In this document: positions 17,229 through 26,571 of the stretch, in pieces
Layout: each line of letters opens with the position of its first letter
Position numbering within the stretch: the stretch's first letter is position 1
Source: Cupriavidus oxalaticus
GTDB lineage: Bacteria; Pseudomonadota; Gammaproteobacteria; Burkholderiales; Burkholderiaceae
Length of the DNA: 64,000 nucleotides
Direction of reading: 5' to 3'
Assembly: GCF_004768545.1 (NCBI RefSeq)
Contig: NZ_CP038636.1
Location: 1,054,001 to 1,118,000, forward strand
The notes under the pieces: model-generated
Databases searched by the model: none
The model's input: only the letters and a program-made list of their open reading frames with translations
Told to the model about the DNA's origin: nothing
Made by a program: the position numbers and the translations under genes

Positions 17229-17882
17229 ATGAAAGGCGATATCCAGCTCAAGGAGCAAGTCATGGAAGAGCTGTCCTGGGATCCGGCCGTAGAGGCCGCC
17301 GAGGTCGGCGTTCAGGTCAGCGACGGCGTGGTCACGCTGACCGGGCATCTCGGCAGCCATGCCGCCAAGTATGCCGCCGAGGAAGCCGTCAGGCGCGTCC
17401 GGGGCGTCAAGGGGATTGCCGTCGAGATCGATGTGCGCTTGCCCAACGAAGTCCGGCGCACCGACGCTGACATTGCCAGAGCCGCCAGCAACATCCTGGC
17501 CTGGACCTCGGTGCTGCCGGCGGATCGCATCAACGTGATGGTCGAGGACGGCTCTGTCATCTTGACCGGCACGGTTGACTGGCACTACCAACGCCTGGCG
17601 GCAGAACGCGTGGTGGCCGGCCTCTATGGCGTGGTGGGTGTGACGAACGCTATCGTGGTCCAGCCGTCGATCTTGCCTCAGGACGTGAAGGACAGGATCG
17701 CGAGAGCCATTGAGCGCCAGGCGACGGATGACGCAACCCATGTCGCGGTCAGTGTCAAGGATGGCGTGGTGACGCTTAGCGGCAGCCTGCGAACCTGGGC
17801 GGAACGCGAGGCCGCGCTGGAGGCAGCGTGGGCCGCGCCAGGGGTCAGTGCAGTGCAGAACAACATCCGGGTCAATTTGTAA
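17229..17882 (+). CDS. protein with three BON domains
   Basis: 217 residues built from three BON repeats (about 5-70, 80-145, 150-217), each with the VxVxDGxVxLxG strand: VQVSDGVVTLTGHL, VMVEDGSVILTGTV and VSVKDGVVTLSGSL. No signal peptide is visible, so unlike OsmY it is probably cytosolic. BON proteins bind membranes or ligands under osmotic or redox stress. It belongs to the hsp20-CBS-acyl-CoA synthetase run. Confidence 0.93.
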   Translation: MKGDIQLKEQVMEELSWDPAVEAAEVGVQVSDGVVTLTGHLGSHAAKYAAEEAVRRVRGVKGIAVEIDVRLPNEVRRTDADIARAASNILAWTSVLPADRINVMVEDGSVILTGTVDWHYQRLAAERVVAGLYGVVGVTNAIVVQPSILPQDVKDRIARAIERQATDDATHVAVSVKDGVVTLSGSLRTWAEREAALEAAWAAPGVSAVQNNIRVNL

Positions 17883-17978
17883 ACGGCAAGGCGGCGATAT
17901 GGAGACGGAAGCCGCCACTTCAGCGCCAGCACCGGGCTAAAACCAAGTTCGACATGCGCCCCTGGATGATCACCCGCC

Positions 17979-20657
17979 ATGACAATCCGTAACCTCGATG
18001 CGCTGTTTCGTCCCCGCTCGGTGGCTTTGATCGGCGCGACAATGCGGCCACTCAGCGTTGGAGCCACTGTACTGGCCAACCTGACCGCCGGCAGCTTTGC
18101 CGGCCCTGTGTACCTGGTCAATCCCAAGTACACCACGCTTGCCGGCAGGCACTGCTACGCGTCTGTCGAGGCCCTGCCCGCGCCGCCCGACCTTGCGGTG
18201 CTCTGTACGCCCGCTGCCACGATACCCAGGCTCATCGCCGAACTTGGTATCGCGGGCACGCGCGCGGCCATCGTGCTGAGTGCCGGCTTCGAGGGCCCCT
18301 CGGACAGCGCCGCCGGCACCATGCGTCAGGCCGTTCTAGAAGCGGCGCGGCCCCATCTGCTTAGGATCCTGGGACCAAACTGCGTAGGATTGATTGCTTC
18401 GGGCATCGGCCTCAATGCGAACTTCGCCCCCGGCACTGCCATCCCTGGCAACCTGGCATTCGCTACGCAGTCCGGCGCACTGGCGACGGCGGTACTGGAC
18501 TGGGCACGATCGCGCCAGATCGGCTTTTCTCACTTCATCTCTCTCGGTGACAGTGCTGATGTGGACGTAGCCGATGTGCTCGACTACCTGGCCAGCGACG
18601 GTGCGACGCGCGCCATCCTGCTCTATGTCGAGGCGATCCGGCATGGCGCGAAGTTCATGTCGGCGGCGCGCGCTGCGGCGCGCAGCAAGCCGGTACTGAT
18701 TATCAAGGGCGGGCGCTCGGCGCAGTCAGCACGCGCTGCCGCTTCTCATACCGGCGCGCTGGCCGGCGCCGACGGGGTCTATGATGCCGCCATCCGGCGA
18801 GCCGGCATGTTGCGGATCGATAATACCGAGTCGCTGTTCGACGCGGTCGAGATGCTGGCCCGGCTGCACGGCCTGCGTGGCCCGCGGCTGGCCATCCTGA
18901 CCAACGGTGGCGGCGCCGGTGTGATGGCGACTGACGCCATCGCGGACGGAGGAGGAACCCTTGCCAGCCTGTCGGACCGGACCTTGACCAGGCTGGACGA
19001 CGTGCTTCCGGTCACATGGCCGCGCGCCAATCCGGTCGACATCATCGGCGACGCACCCGTCGATCGTTACGAGAAAGCGTACGCCATCCTGTGCGACGCC
19101 CCGGAGGTCGATGCCGTGCTGATCATCCACGCCCCAACGGCCATCGTTCCCGCCACGAAGATTGCCGCCGCGCTTGTCAGTGCGCCGCCTGGCGGCAAGC
19201 CCCTCCTGACCGCGTGGCTCGGCGGGGAGTCGGTACGACACGCGCGCCACTTGTGCCAGCATGCCGGCCTGCCGACCTTCGAGACGCCGGAACAAGCGGT
19301 ACGCGCATTCCTGCAGGCCTGCCAGTACCGCGACAATCAGCAACTGTTGATGCGCACGCCGCCGGCCGAGGACACATCGACCCCAATCGACAAGGCAGCG
19401 GCGCAGGCGATTGTCGCGGACGCGCTGCGCAGCGGCAGACGGATGTTGACAGAACCCGAAGCAAAGGATGCGTTGGCGGCCTACGGCATCCCCGTTGTCC
19501 CGACCTGCACGGCACAGAACGTCGACGACGCGGTGCGGCAGGCTGCACGGATGGGCTATCCCGTTGCGCTGAAGATCCTTTCCGGCGACATCACACACAA
19601 GTCCTCCGCCGGTGGCGTGGCGCTGGGGCTGGCTGACGCTGCCGCCGTGCGAAGCGCCGGCAACGCCATGCTCGCGCGCATCCGGCAGGATTCCCCGGAT
19701 GCGCGGCTGGATGGATTCGCCGTCCAGCCTATGGTCAGCTTCAGTGACAGCTTCGAACTGATCGCCGGTGCTACGACGGATGCCGTGTTCGGACCGGTCC
19801 TGCTGTTTGGCCACGGCGGCGTCAACACCGAGCATATCGGGGACACCGCCATCGCGCTGCCGCCGCTCGATGCATTGCTCGCGCAGGACCTGGTATCGCG
19901 TACCCGCGTCGGCCGCCTGCTGCACGGCTGGCGGGGACATCCGGGCATCGACCAGGAGCGCCTCCTCCATGTACTGGTGCAAATGTCCCGCATGGTGTGC
20001 GACATCCCCGAGATTACTGAACTCGACGTCAATCCCCTGCTGGCAAGCCCCCATGGCGTGATCGCGCTTGACGCACGCATCGCCGTGGCCGTGCCGTCCC
20101 GAGGAGGACCGCGGCTGTCCATCCAGCCCTATCCGGAGGCGCTGGAGGAGCGCATTATGTGTAATGGACACAATTACCTGATACGGCCTGTGCGGCCGGC
20201 AGACGAGGCAGCTTACCAGGCCTATTTCCGTGAGCTCACGCCGGAGGATATCCACGCACGTTACTTCTGTGCGTTCCGCGAGCCCGACCACGATCGACTC
20301 GCTCGGCTCACGCAGATCGACTACGCGCGCGAAATGGTCTTTATCGCGACGATCACCGATGCTTCGGGTCGGTGCGAGATGCTCGGGGAGGTGCGCGCGG
20401 TTGCGGACCCAGACAATGTCCAGGCGGAATTCGGCATCGCCGTGCGCTCGGATTGCCACGGACAAGGGCTGGGAAAACTGTTGCTTGAAAAGATGGTGCG
20501 CTATGCGCGTGCAAGAGGCATCGGCGCGCTGGTGGGCACTACGTTGCCCCACAACGCTGCCATGCTTGGGCTGGCGCGCACCTGCGGTTTCACCGTCAAA
20601 GCTGCGCCAGGCCTCGAAGGCATCAGCCTGTATCTTCCCCTGACGGAGGGTGGCTGA
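17979..20657 (+). CDS. ADP-forming acyl-CoA synthetase fused to a GNAT lysine acetyltransferase (Pat/Pka-like)
   Basis: 892 residues. Order: CoA-binding Rossmann domain (1-130, SVALIGAT), succinyl-CoA-ligase-like domain with FATQSGALATAV, an ATP-grasp domain (about 465-690, VALKILSGDITHKS), and a C-terminal GNAT domain (about 727-892) with the acetyl-CoA loop SDCHGQGLGKLLL. The possible phospho-His of the ligase half is present (His257 in SHTGALAG). This could therefore be an active acetate/ATP-generating enzyme as well as a protein acetyltransferase. Pat-type proteins acetylate acyl-CoA synthetases. Making ATP from acyl-CoA would suit oxygen-limited cells; that part is inference. Confidence 0.9.
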   Translation: MTIRNLDALFRPRSVALIGATMRPLSVGATVLANLTAGSFAGPVYLVNPKYTTLAGRHCYASVEALPAPPDLAVLCTPAATIPRLIAELGIAGTRAAIVLSAGFEGPSDSAAGTMRQAVLEAARPHLLRILGPNCVGLIASGIGLNANFAPGTAIPGNLAFATQSGALATAVLDWARSRQIGFSHFISLGDSADVDVADVLDYLASDGATRAILLYVEAIRHGAKFMSAARAAARSKPVLIIKGGRSAQSARAAASHTGALAGADGVYDAAIRRAGMLRIDNTESLFDAVEMLARLHGLRGPRLAILTNGGGAGVMATDAIADGGGTLASLSDRTLTRLDDVLPVTWPRANPVDIIGDAPVDRYEKAYAILCDAPEVDAVLIIHAPTAIVPATKIAAALVSAPPGGKPLLTAWLGGESVRHARHLCQHAGLPTFETPEQAVRAFLQACQYRDNQQLLMRTPPAEDTSTPIDKAAAQAIVADALRSGRRMLTEPEAKDALAAYGIPVVPTCTAQNVDDAVRQAARMGYPVALKILSGDITHKSSAGGVALGLADAAAVRSAGNAMLARIRQDSPDARLDGFAVQPMVSFSDSFELIAGATTDAVFGPVLLFGHGGVNTEHIGDTAIALPPLDALLAQDLVSRTRVGRLLHGWRGHPGIDQERLLHVLVQMSRMVCDIPEITELDVNPLLASPHGVIALDARIAVAVPSRGGPRLSIQPYPEALEERIMCNGHNYLIRPVRPADEAAYQAYFRELTPEDIHARYFCAFREPDHDRLARLTQIDYAREMVFIATITDASGRCEMLGEVRAVADPDNVQAEFGIAVRSDCHGQGLGKLLLEKMVRYARARGIGALVGTTLPHNAAMLGLARTCGFTVKAAPGLEGISLYLPLTEGG

Positions 20658-20925
20658 GTGGCAAAGCATTGAGGCATCGCAACTGCCTCACGGCCGGTTC
20701 GCCTACGCTGGTAGCCATGGAGCCAGCGCGATCTGCTTACCGGTGCCGAGCGTGCCGACATCTGCGCAAGGCTGCGCAGCGCCACGTCTGCGCAGGAGCC
20801 ACCAAGAGCAATCATGCGGCGTGCCCAGGACCAGGTCCTGACGCGTGCCGGCGAGCGCGGCGTCATGCTACGACCGGGCCAGCATGGGTATCCGCATGGG
20901 CACGCGCGGCGACTTCGGCAGTCCC
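20658..20925. other. non-coding stretch
   Basis: I see no supported gene or regulatory site here. Frames in it are short and unlike any family I know. Confidence 0.4.
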
Positions 20926-21147
20926 TCATAGGCGGCTACCATGCTTGGGCACCGAGGGATACATGTCCCCGGAGCAATCCGGGTGTCGGCGAGCCCATCG
21001 CCGTGCCGCGGAAATCGCGACGCGGATGGCCATACCCTCGTCATGGCCACTTGCCAGCAGGGCATTGGCAATCTCGACCGCCTTGCCGCGCACTGGCGGG
21101 GCTAAGCGCTTCATCGCAGCCGGAAAGCGATCATAGGTCCACGGCAT
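20926..21147 (-). CDS. small conserved protein of unknown function
   Basis: 73 residues with the layout MPWTYDRFPAAMKRL, PPVRGKAVEIANALLASG, DEGMAIRVAISAARRWARRH. I recall this as a widespread small helical family in proteobacteria, near DUF2188 or ChaB-like proteins, with no known function. The C terminus beyond residue 58 is variable. It lies just downstream of a broken P-type ATPase end on the same strand. Confidence 0.65.
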   Translation of the reverse strand: MPWTYDRFPAAMKRLAPPVRGKAVEIANALLASGHDEGMAIRVAISAARRWARRHPDCSGDMYPSVPKHGSRL

Positions 21148-21160
21148 CTCAGTTTCCGGT

Positions 21161-21413
21161 TCAAATGTTCTGGCGTCCAGGAAGCGCTGTTCGCTCTACG
21201 GTTCCCACCCGCTCCATAGCGCCTGCCCCGAGGGTTTCGTGTGCGCATGGCTGAGGCGGCAACGATTCCGTGGCGGCTGGCACTCGTATGGGCGTCCGAC
21301 GCTTCCGGGCCCGCCATTTGTCCAACTCCATCACCACCAGCAGCGTCGAAGCAAGTCCCAGTAGTCCAAGCCAGGCCGCGCCAGATACCGGCGCAATGCG
21401 TAGGGTGTTGCTC
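21161..21413 (-). pseudogene. C-terminal fragment of a cation-transporting P-type ATPase (tentative)
   Basis: An open frame without a plausible start, reading LSNTLRIAPVSGAAWLGLLG, then LASTLLVVMELDKWRARKR and a polar tail to the TGA at 21161-21163. The x-Pro-x4-Trp spacing and the final helix before a basic tail resemble the last segment of Ca2+/Mg2+-type P-ATPases. It overlaps the preceding small frame by the sequence GACTGAG. No other part of such an ATPase is nearby. A small two-gene membrane operon is the alternative. Confidence 0.4.
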
Positions 21414-21507
21414 AGTCCGGGGAGAACAGCTCACGCCACCCCATGTCGCGCAGCAGTCCAACGAGCATCAACAATGCGACAGCGCCACCGACTGCCAGGC
21501 CGATCAT
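21412..21507 (-). CDS. possible 31-residue membrane peptide
   Basis: MIGLAVGGAVALLMLVGLLR followed by a short polar end (DMGWRELFSPD). It is one hydrophobic helix with an outward-type tail. No ribosome site is obvious, and the frame is open further upstream to about 21570. It lies 114 bases downstream of a perfect Fnr box on the minus strand, so an oxygen-controlled small membrane protein is possible; it may equally be part of a relic. Confidence 0.3.
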   Translation of the reverse strand: MIGLAVGGAVALLMLVGLLRDMGWRELFSPD

Positions 21508-21620
21508 CCGCGAGAAGTGCTCCAGCCGGACGCTTGCCAGCGATCTGGCGCGAAAGCGCCGACCTTAAGCCACCCCTCATGGTCGTTCCCTCCAGCGTAG
21601 GGAGTTTCACCTTGATACGG

Positions 21621-21634
21621 TTGATGTGTATCAA
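21621..21634. promoter_or_regulatory. Fnr/Anr-type box, perfect
   Basis: TTGATGTGTATCAA. The nearest starts are the 31-residue peptide on the minus strand (114 bases) and the receiver-only gene on the plus strand (170 bases). The box may have lost its original target. Confidence 0.8.
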
Positions 21635-21803
21635 TCAGCAAGGCACGAAGCCTGCTTCTTGCATGACTTTCCTCTCTGCTGCGGTTCCACGCTAGTGTGC
21701 CGCGGTCCTTGTCGGGAAACGCTGACACGACCTTCCCCGGCCCTGACTCCATCTTCAGCCGTTACCTATTTGCCGCGGCCAGGATAGGGCGGACACTGGC
21801 CTC

Positions 21804-22196
21804 ATGCCAAATTCCAGTCGAACCCACATCCCGACGCTGTATCTCGTCGAGCCGTCGAATTCGCTCCGCTGTCGGCAGTTGAGCATGTTCGCGCGCATTG
21901 CAGGTATCCGCGTGATTGCGGCGGGCGCGAATGCCAGCAGCGAGCTGGCTTGCCTCTCGCACTACCAGCCCGACATCGTGGTCATCGGCTTGCGTACCGC
22001 CAGCACACGCTCGCTGCACGACGTCAGGGCGATCCGCTCTGCATTGCCTGACTGCATTCTCCTGGTGCTGGTCGACGCCCTGGCGCAACCGCTTCGGCGT
22101 GCTTGCCTGGAGGCAGGTGGCGACTATTGCTTCGACCGAACCTTGGAACTGGATGCGATAGGTTCAACGCTGGGCCGCCTGGCGGTCGGTGCCTGA
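21804..22196 (+). CDS. receiver-like protein lacking the phosphoacceptor Asp
   Basis: 130 residues resembling a CheY-type receiver with no output domain. The strand that normally ends in the phosphorylated Asp reads PDIVVIGLRT, with Gly in that place. The acidic pair near the N terminus is also not evident (TLYLVEPSNSLR). Later elements are receiver-like (LLVLVDALAQPLRRACLEAGGDYCFDRT, a degenerate beta4-alpha4 and Lys region). It is probably not phosphorylated and may act as a decoy or protein-binding module. It converges on the NarL-type regulator with a 26-base gap. Confidence 0.7.
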   Translation: MPNSSRTHIPTLYLVEPSNSLRCRQLSMFARIAGIRVIAAGANASSELACLSHYQPDIVVIGLRTASTRSLHDVRAIRSALPDCILLVLVDALAQPLRRACLEAGGDYCFDRTLELDAIGSTLGRLAVGA

Positions 22197-22222
22197 TCGC
22201 GATGCCCTTGGCCGGCATCCTG

Positions 22223-22870
22223 CTACAGATCCGCGTCTTCATCGAACAAATGGTTCCGCATCGCGTAGCGCAGCAGCATGGCCTCGTTGGGCATCTGCAT
22301 TTTCTCCATCAGGCGCATCTTGTATGTGCTGACCGTCTTCGCGCTGACGCACAGCGCCGAGGCAATGGCCGTGATGGGCTCGCCCATCACGAGCCGCCGA
22401 TACACTTCCAGTTCGCGGTCCGATAGCCGAAGATGAGGCAGGTCGTCGGTCTGGTCCTTGATGCCACTCGCCAGCTTGGCTGCCATGCCCTGGCTGACGT
22501 AAGTGCCGCCGCGGGCGACCTGCTCGATGGCCACGACCAATTCGGTCGCGGCGCTCTCCTTGGTCAGGTAGCCTGCCGCGCCTGCCTGGAAGGCACGCAC
22601 GATGTATTGCTCCTCGGCGTGCATGGTCAAGACCAGGATACGCAGCGCCGGCTCTTCAGCGCGCAACAGCCTGATGAGCTCAAGACCGCTGCGTCCCGGC
22701 ATCGACAGGTCCAGCAACAGCACCTGCGGCCTACAGTCCCTTACCATTCTCGGCACCTGGGAGCCGTCGGCGGCCTCGCCCACAACCTCGAACGCGCCGG
22801 CACGTTCCAGAATATGCCGCAATCCGTCGCGGACCACCGCGTGGTCGTCCGCAATCATCACGCGTGTCAT
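22223..22870 (-). CDS. NarL/FixJ-family response regulator
   Basis: 215 residues from the ATG at 22870 (MTRVMIADDH). Receiver domain: Asp8-Asp9 acidic pair, phosphoacceptor Asp54 (LLLDLSMPG), Thr and Lys further on (LTMHAEE, LTKES). C-terminal LuxR-type helix-turn-helix at about 150-205 (LSDRELEVYRRLVMGEPITA ... VSAKTVSTYKMRLMEKM). A longer frame reaches 23041 but adds no domain. It is the only full response regulator in the window, and the HisKA_3 kinase at 1-1499 is the expected type of partner. Upstream bases 22871-23198 show nothing else. Confidence 0.93.
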   Translation of the reverse strand: MTRVMIADDHAVVRDGLRHILERAGAFEVVGEAADGSQVPRMVRDCRPQVLLLDLSMPGRSGLELIRLLRAEEPALRILVLTMHAEEQYIVRAFQAGAAGYLTKESAATELVVAIEQVARGGTYVSQGMAAKLASGIKDQTDDLPHLRLSDRELEVYRRLVMGEPITAIASALCVSAKTVSTYKMRLMEKMQMPNEAMLLRYAMRNHLFDEDADL

Positions 22871-23198
22871 ACGTCGTCTCCCGCCTGCAATGCCAGCGCA
22901 AACGCGGCCGCGCCAGACGCGGCAGCGATGTATCGACGCACCGTCGCGGCATTGCCGGCTGTTAATGTGTGTGCCAAATCGACTATAGATTTTGCGTCGG
23001 CAAGGCAAAAGCCATCGTGACACACATGCAGTCAACGCCACATAGCAAGATGCAAAGTGGATGTCCCTCGCATGCTGTCGGAGCGAATCACAGCATCATG
23101 GCCAGAGGGTAGCGGCCGGTACATCACGACGCTGTGGGCTGGACCACATTTGGCAGTTCGTGCGACATGCGAATGCCCGCCGGATTCGAGTTTCGGCT

Positions 23199-24059
23199 TC
23201 AGTGCGACATGAAGACCGGGAAGGCAGTCTGGCGCAGGAGGCTGCGGGTCGATCCTCCAAGTACGAGCTCGCGCAGCCGCGAGTGGCCATAGCCGCCTGC
23301 AACGAGCAGGCCGGCCTGCACGTCGCCGACAAGTCGCGGCAGTAGCTCATCCGGCTCACCATGCGCTACGTGCAGGTCGGCCTCGACGCCGTGGCTTGCC
23401 AGCCACGCCACGAGGCGCTGGCCGCTCTCGTGGCTCGCGTCGCTCTCATGGGATTCCTGATCCTGCGGCTCGGGACTTTCGCTCGCCGACGCAACTACAA
23501 GGACAGACACCGCGCCGGCACGGGTGAGCCACGGCATTGCATCCGCGACCACCCGGGCCGCCGCCCGAGACCCATTCCACGCTATCGCAACATGACCTTC
23601 CAGGGTAGGGCCGGCAAGACCCGGCAGTAGCAGGATGGGCCGCCCGGATTCGAGCATCACATACTCGGCAACGCCTGGCATTCCAGCGGGAACGTCGGTA
23701 TGTACCGAAGGCGGACCAGGCAAGATAAGATCGGCGAAGCGGCCATGCGTAGCCAGCGCCCAGCCGGCTTCAGCCTCGACGACAACATGCCGCGTTGGAA
23801 TCGTCGGCGAGACGCGCCCGACCCACTCCCGCAACGCTTCATGGTGCCTCGCAGCCAGGTGCTGGAGCTTGCCCCGCGCAAGGGCGTCATATCGTCCAGC
23901 CTCTTCCCCCGCACCGCGAAACGGCTCCAGGTGCGTGCCGGTTGCCGTAAGGCCCACCACGCTGCCGGCGAATGCCGCGGCAACCTGCGCCGCGCACTCG
24001 ACGCGCGCCGCACACGCCGGGCCATCGGTCAGGTCGACAAGGATCGTTCTGAAATTCAT
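23199..24059 (-). CDS. tandem-domain universal stress protein
   Basis: 286 residues with two UspA folds. The second holds a variant loop GGYGHSRLRELVLGGSTRS; the first has lost the loop. A Ser/Glu/His-rich insert (ASESPEPQDQESHESDASHE) lies between strands of the second domain, unlike its paralogues. It ends PVFMSH. It is the last of three minus-strand genes (25502 stress protein, 24100 nuclease, this one) with short gaps, probably one transcript driven from the Fnr-type box at 26398. Confidence 0.9.
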   Translation of the reverse strand: MNFRTILVDLTDGPACAARVECAAQVAAAFAGSVVGLTATGTHLEPFRGAGEEAGRYDALARGKLQHLAARHHEALREWVGRVSPTIPTRHVVVEAEAGWALATHGRFADLILPGPPSVHTDVPAGMPGVAEYVMLESGRPILLLPGLAGPTLEGHVAIAWNGSRAAARVVADAMPWLTRAGAVSVLVVASASESPEPQDQESHESDASHESGQRLVAWLASHGVEADLHVAHGEPDELLPRLVGDVQAGLLVAGGYGHSRLRELVLGGSTRSLLRQTAFPVFMSH

Positions 24060-24099
24060 GGTGTAGCCTCAGGTAGTGAAGGCACCGCGTCTGTTGAGG

Positions 24100-25458
24100 T
24101 CACTTGAGTTGATACGCCTGACGGTACTCGGGCATAGTGACTTCCCAGTGCAACTCTCGCTCAATTCGCTGCCGCAGCGCATCGCTGGCCTGTGGCTCGC
24201 CATGCACGACGAACGTCTGTCTGGGCGCTTGTCCAAAACCGCGGAGCCAGGTCATCAGCTCCGCTGCGTCGGCGTGTGCCGACAGGTTTTCCACCTGCTC
24301 CACTGCCGCCCGCACGACGACATCCTTGCCGTGTACGCGGATATCACGCCGACCTGCCGCCAGCGCCGCGCCGCGAGTGCCGGTGGCCTGGAAGCCAGAC
24401 AAGAGGATAGTGTTGCGCGCATCCGGTCCGTAGGTCGCAAGGTGGTGGACCACGCGCCCGCCCGTGGCCATGCCGCTGCCGGCAAGGATGATCTTGGGAC
24501 TGCGGTCCTGGTTCAGCCAGATCGATTGCTCCATGCTCTGCACTGGCGTCGCCAGACTGCAGGCTGCGGCACATTCGGCACGATCGATGTGAAGCTCTTC
24601 CGGATGCAGAGCAAAGATGCTGGTCGCATCAATCGCCATGGGGCTGTTGAGGTACACCGGCACATCCGGAATTCTCTTCTGCTCCTGCAAGCGGTGCAGG
24701 CAATAGAGCAGACTCTGGGTGCGCCCAACGGCGAAGGCGGGAATGATCAGGCTGCCACCCCGCCCGATGGTCCTGCTCACGATCTCGCCCAGCACATCGA
24801 TCGGATCGGCAGTCGGGTGAATCCGATCGCCGTAGGTAGATTCCACCAGGAGGATATCCGCCTGCCGGATGACATCCGGTGGGCGCATAACAATATCGTG
24901 CTGCCGCCCGAGGTCGCCGGAAAAGACGATGCGCTTGCCCTGCGCGTGCAGCGTGACGATGGCCGAGCCGATGATATGTCCCGCCCGGCTGAATTCTGCC
25001 TCTACGCCGGGCACCACCGGAAATCGCTTGCCGTAAGGAATTGGCTGTAGCCGCCGCAAGGCGCGCGCGGCGTCTGCGCCTGTGTATAGCGGCATTGCAG
25101 GGTGGTGGCGCGAATAGCCTTTGCGATTGGCGTAGCCGGCATCCTCTTCTGCCAGATGCGCACTGTCTGGCAGCAGGATGCAGCACAATTGCGCCGTGCC
25201 CATGGTGCAGTAGACCTTACCCTGGAAGCCGTTGCGAACAAGCAGCGGCAGGTAGCCACTGTGGTCAATGTGGGCGTGTGTGAGTACGACGGCATCAAGC
25301 GTAGCAGGATCGACGGGAAGCGGATCCCAGTTACGCAACCGTAGCGTCTTGTACCCCTGGAACAGGCCACAATCAACCATGACGCGATGATGACCGGTGT
25401 CGAGGACATACTTGGACCCGGTGACGGTGTCGGTCGCGCCGAGAAACTGGAGGTGCAT
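24100..25458 (-). CDS. MBL-fold/beta-CASP RNA-processing exonuclease
   Basis: 452 residues. N-terminal metallo-beta-lactamase fold with the zinc motif HAHIDHSG (His61, His63, Asp65, His66), then GHIIGSA with a further His ligand and FSGDLGR with an Asp ligand. The beta-CASP cap follows (PAFAVGRTQ, LNSPMAIDAT). A C-terminal RMMBL-like end has LSAHAD and VHGEP with the last His residues. It is of the YsgF/CPSF73-like bacterial class (about 450 residues) thought to cut or trim RNA. Its position between two universal stress genes is a recurrent arrangement in anaerobic stress loci, but the RNA target is unknown. Confidence 0.93.
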   Translation of the reverse strand: MHLQFLGATDTVTGSKYVLDTGHHRVMVDCGLFQGYKTLRLRNWDPLPVDPATLDAVVLTHAHIDHSGYLPLLVRNGFQGKVYCTMGTAQLCCILLPDSAHLAEEDAGYANRKGYSRHHPAMPLYTGADAARALRRLQPIPYGKRFPVVPGVEAEFSRAGHIIGSAIVTLHAQGKRIVFSGDLGRQHDIVMRPPDVIRQADILLVESTYGDRIHPTADPIDVLGEIVSRTIGRGGSLIIPAFAVGRTQSLLYCLHRLQEQKRIPDVPVYLNSPMAIDATSIFALHPEELHIDRAECAAACSLATPVQSMEQSIWLNQDRSPKIILAGSGMATGGRVVHHLATYGPDARNTILLSGFQATGTRGAALAAGRRDIRVHGKDVVVRAAVEQVENLSAHADAAELMTWLRGFGQAPRQTFVVHGEPQASDALRQRIERELHWEVTMPEYRQAYQLK

Positions 25459-25501
25459 AAGTCACGTCCTTTGCAAGCTGCGGGGATGGCGCTACGCTCG
25501 C

Positions 25502-26338
25502 TCAGTGCGAGAACAGGACCGGCACCGTCATGGATTCGAGCAGCGTCCGGGTAACGCCGCCGAGGACCAGTTCCCGCATCCGGCCATGCCCATAGGCGCC
25601 CATCACGATCAGGTCAGCACCAAAGTCGGAAGCACGAGTCAGGAGCAGTTCGCCAATCGTCATGTCCGCGCCGCCGGGCCCATGTTCAATCTCGACAGCC
25701 ACGCCGTGGCGCTCCAGGACGCGGGCCGCATGTGCGACCGGCGTCGCGTCGAGCCTGGTCTCCTTGGCTGCTGTATGCGCGCAGACGATACGCGCCTGCG
25801 CGCCGGCGATCAACGGTACCGCATCGTGTAGCGCGCGAGTCGCTTCCCGGCTGCCGTTCCAGGCGACTACCACGCGGGTGCCCAGCGTGTGGAATGTGCC
25901 GGCTGACGGCACCACGAGTGTAGGTCGCCCGCTCTCCAGCAGCAGCGCCTCCAACAACTGCCTGCCGACTACGCCGTCGGCGTTATCGATGTCATACTGC
26001 CCGGCAACGACTAGCCCCGCCTCGCGCGCCTCGCGTAACGCCGACGCCACAGAATCGCGCTCCGTCAAGCGCCATTCGGCCTGCACGGGAAATCCCTGCG
26101 TCCTGGCCAGGAAATGGCCTCGCACCTCCTCGCGGATCTTCGCGCGCCTGGCCATCTCCTCTTCGAAATAACGCTGCGCGTTCTCCATCCGGTAGAACCA
26201 CGCCGGTTCGGGGACAAAGCCCACGTACAGGCCGATCAACGGACACGCATTGATCGCGGCGAGGCGCACGGCCAGTTCCAGCCGCTGCGTTGCTTGCCGG
26301 CTATTGTCCACGTGTACCACGATGCTATCGCAGGCCAT
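25502..26338 (-). CDS. tandem-domain universal stress protein
   Basis: 278 residues starting MACDSIVVHVDNS. Second-domain loop GAYGHGRMRELVLGGVTRT; C-terminal PVLFSH. The first domain has an Arg/Glu-rich helix (YFEEEMARRAKIREEV) typical of the tandem class. An Fnr-type box is centred 66 bases upstream, and the nuclease and second stress gene follow on the same strand. Confidence 0.92.
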   Translation of the reverse strand: MACDSIVVHVDNSRQATQRLELAVRLAAINACPLIGLYVGFVPEPAWFYRMENAQRYFEEEMARRAKIREEVRGHFLARTQGFPVQAEWRLTERDSVASALREAREAGLVVAGQYDIDNADGVVGRQLLEALLLESGRPTLVVPSAGTFHTLGTRVVVAWNGSREATRALHDAVPLIAGAQARIVCAHTAAKETRLDATPVAHAARVLERHGVAVEIEHGPGGADMTIGELLLTRASDFGADLIVMGAYGHGRMRELVLGGVTRTLLESMTVPVLFSH

Positions 26339-26397
26339 GATCGGTTCCTTCTGAACAGCGATTCAAGGGCAGTTTAGGCAGGCCCACGGGCATCGAC

Positions 26398-26411
26398 TTG
26401 ACTCAAATCAA
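26398..26411. promoter_or_regulatory. Fnr/Anr-type box, one mismatch
   Basis: TTGACTCAAATCAA. Centred 66 bases upstream of the tandem stress gene at 26338. It could also act rightward on the small remnant at 26572. The rest of 26339-26719 holds only that remnant. Confidence 0.72.
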
Positions 26412-26571
26412 TGATGCCGAAAGCGCTTTCGTGGCTTCAATTGGAAAACGGACCGCTGAACCTTGCGCATTGCCCTTGTGGTAGCGCAATCTGGTGCGAC
26501 TGTCTGCGTCTACGCTTAGTGCAAGGCGTTGTACCGGAATCTATCGGAACCCTTCCCCCAAGGAGACAGCC

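Noticed and set aside
18726..20669. 647-residue minus-strand open frame
   Set aside because: Shadow of the acyl-CoA synthetase gene on the plus strand; Arg/His/Gly-rich composition without domains.
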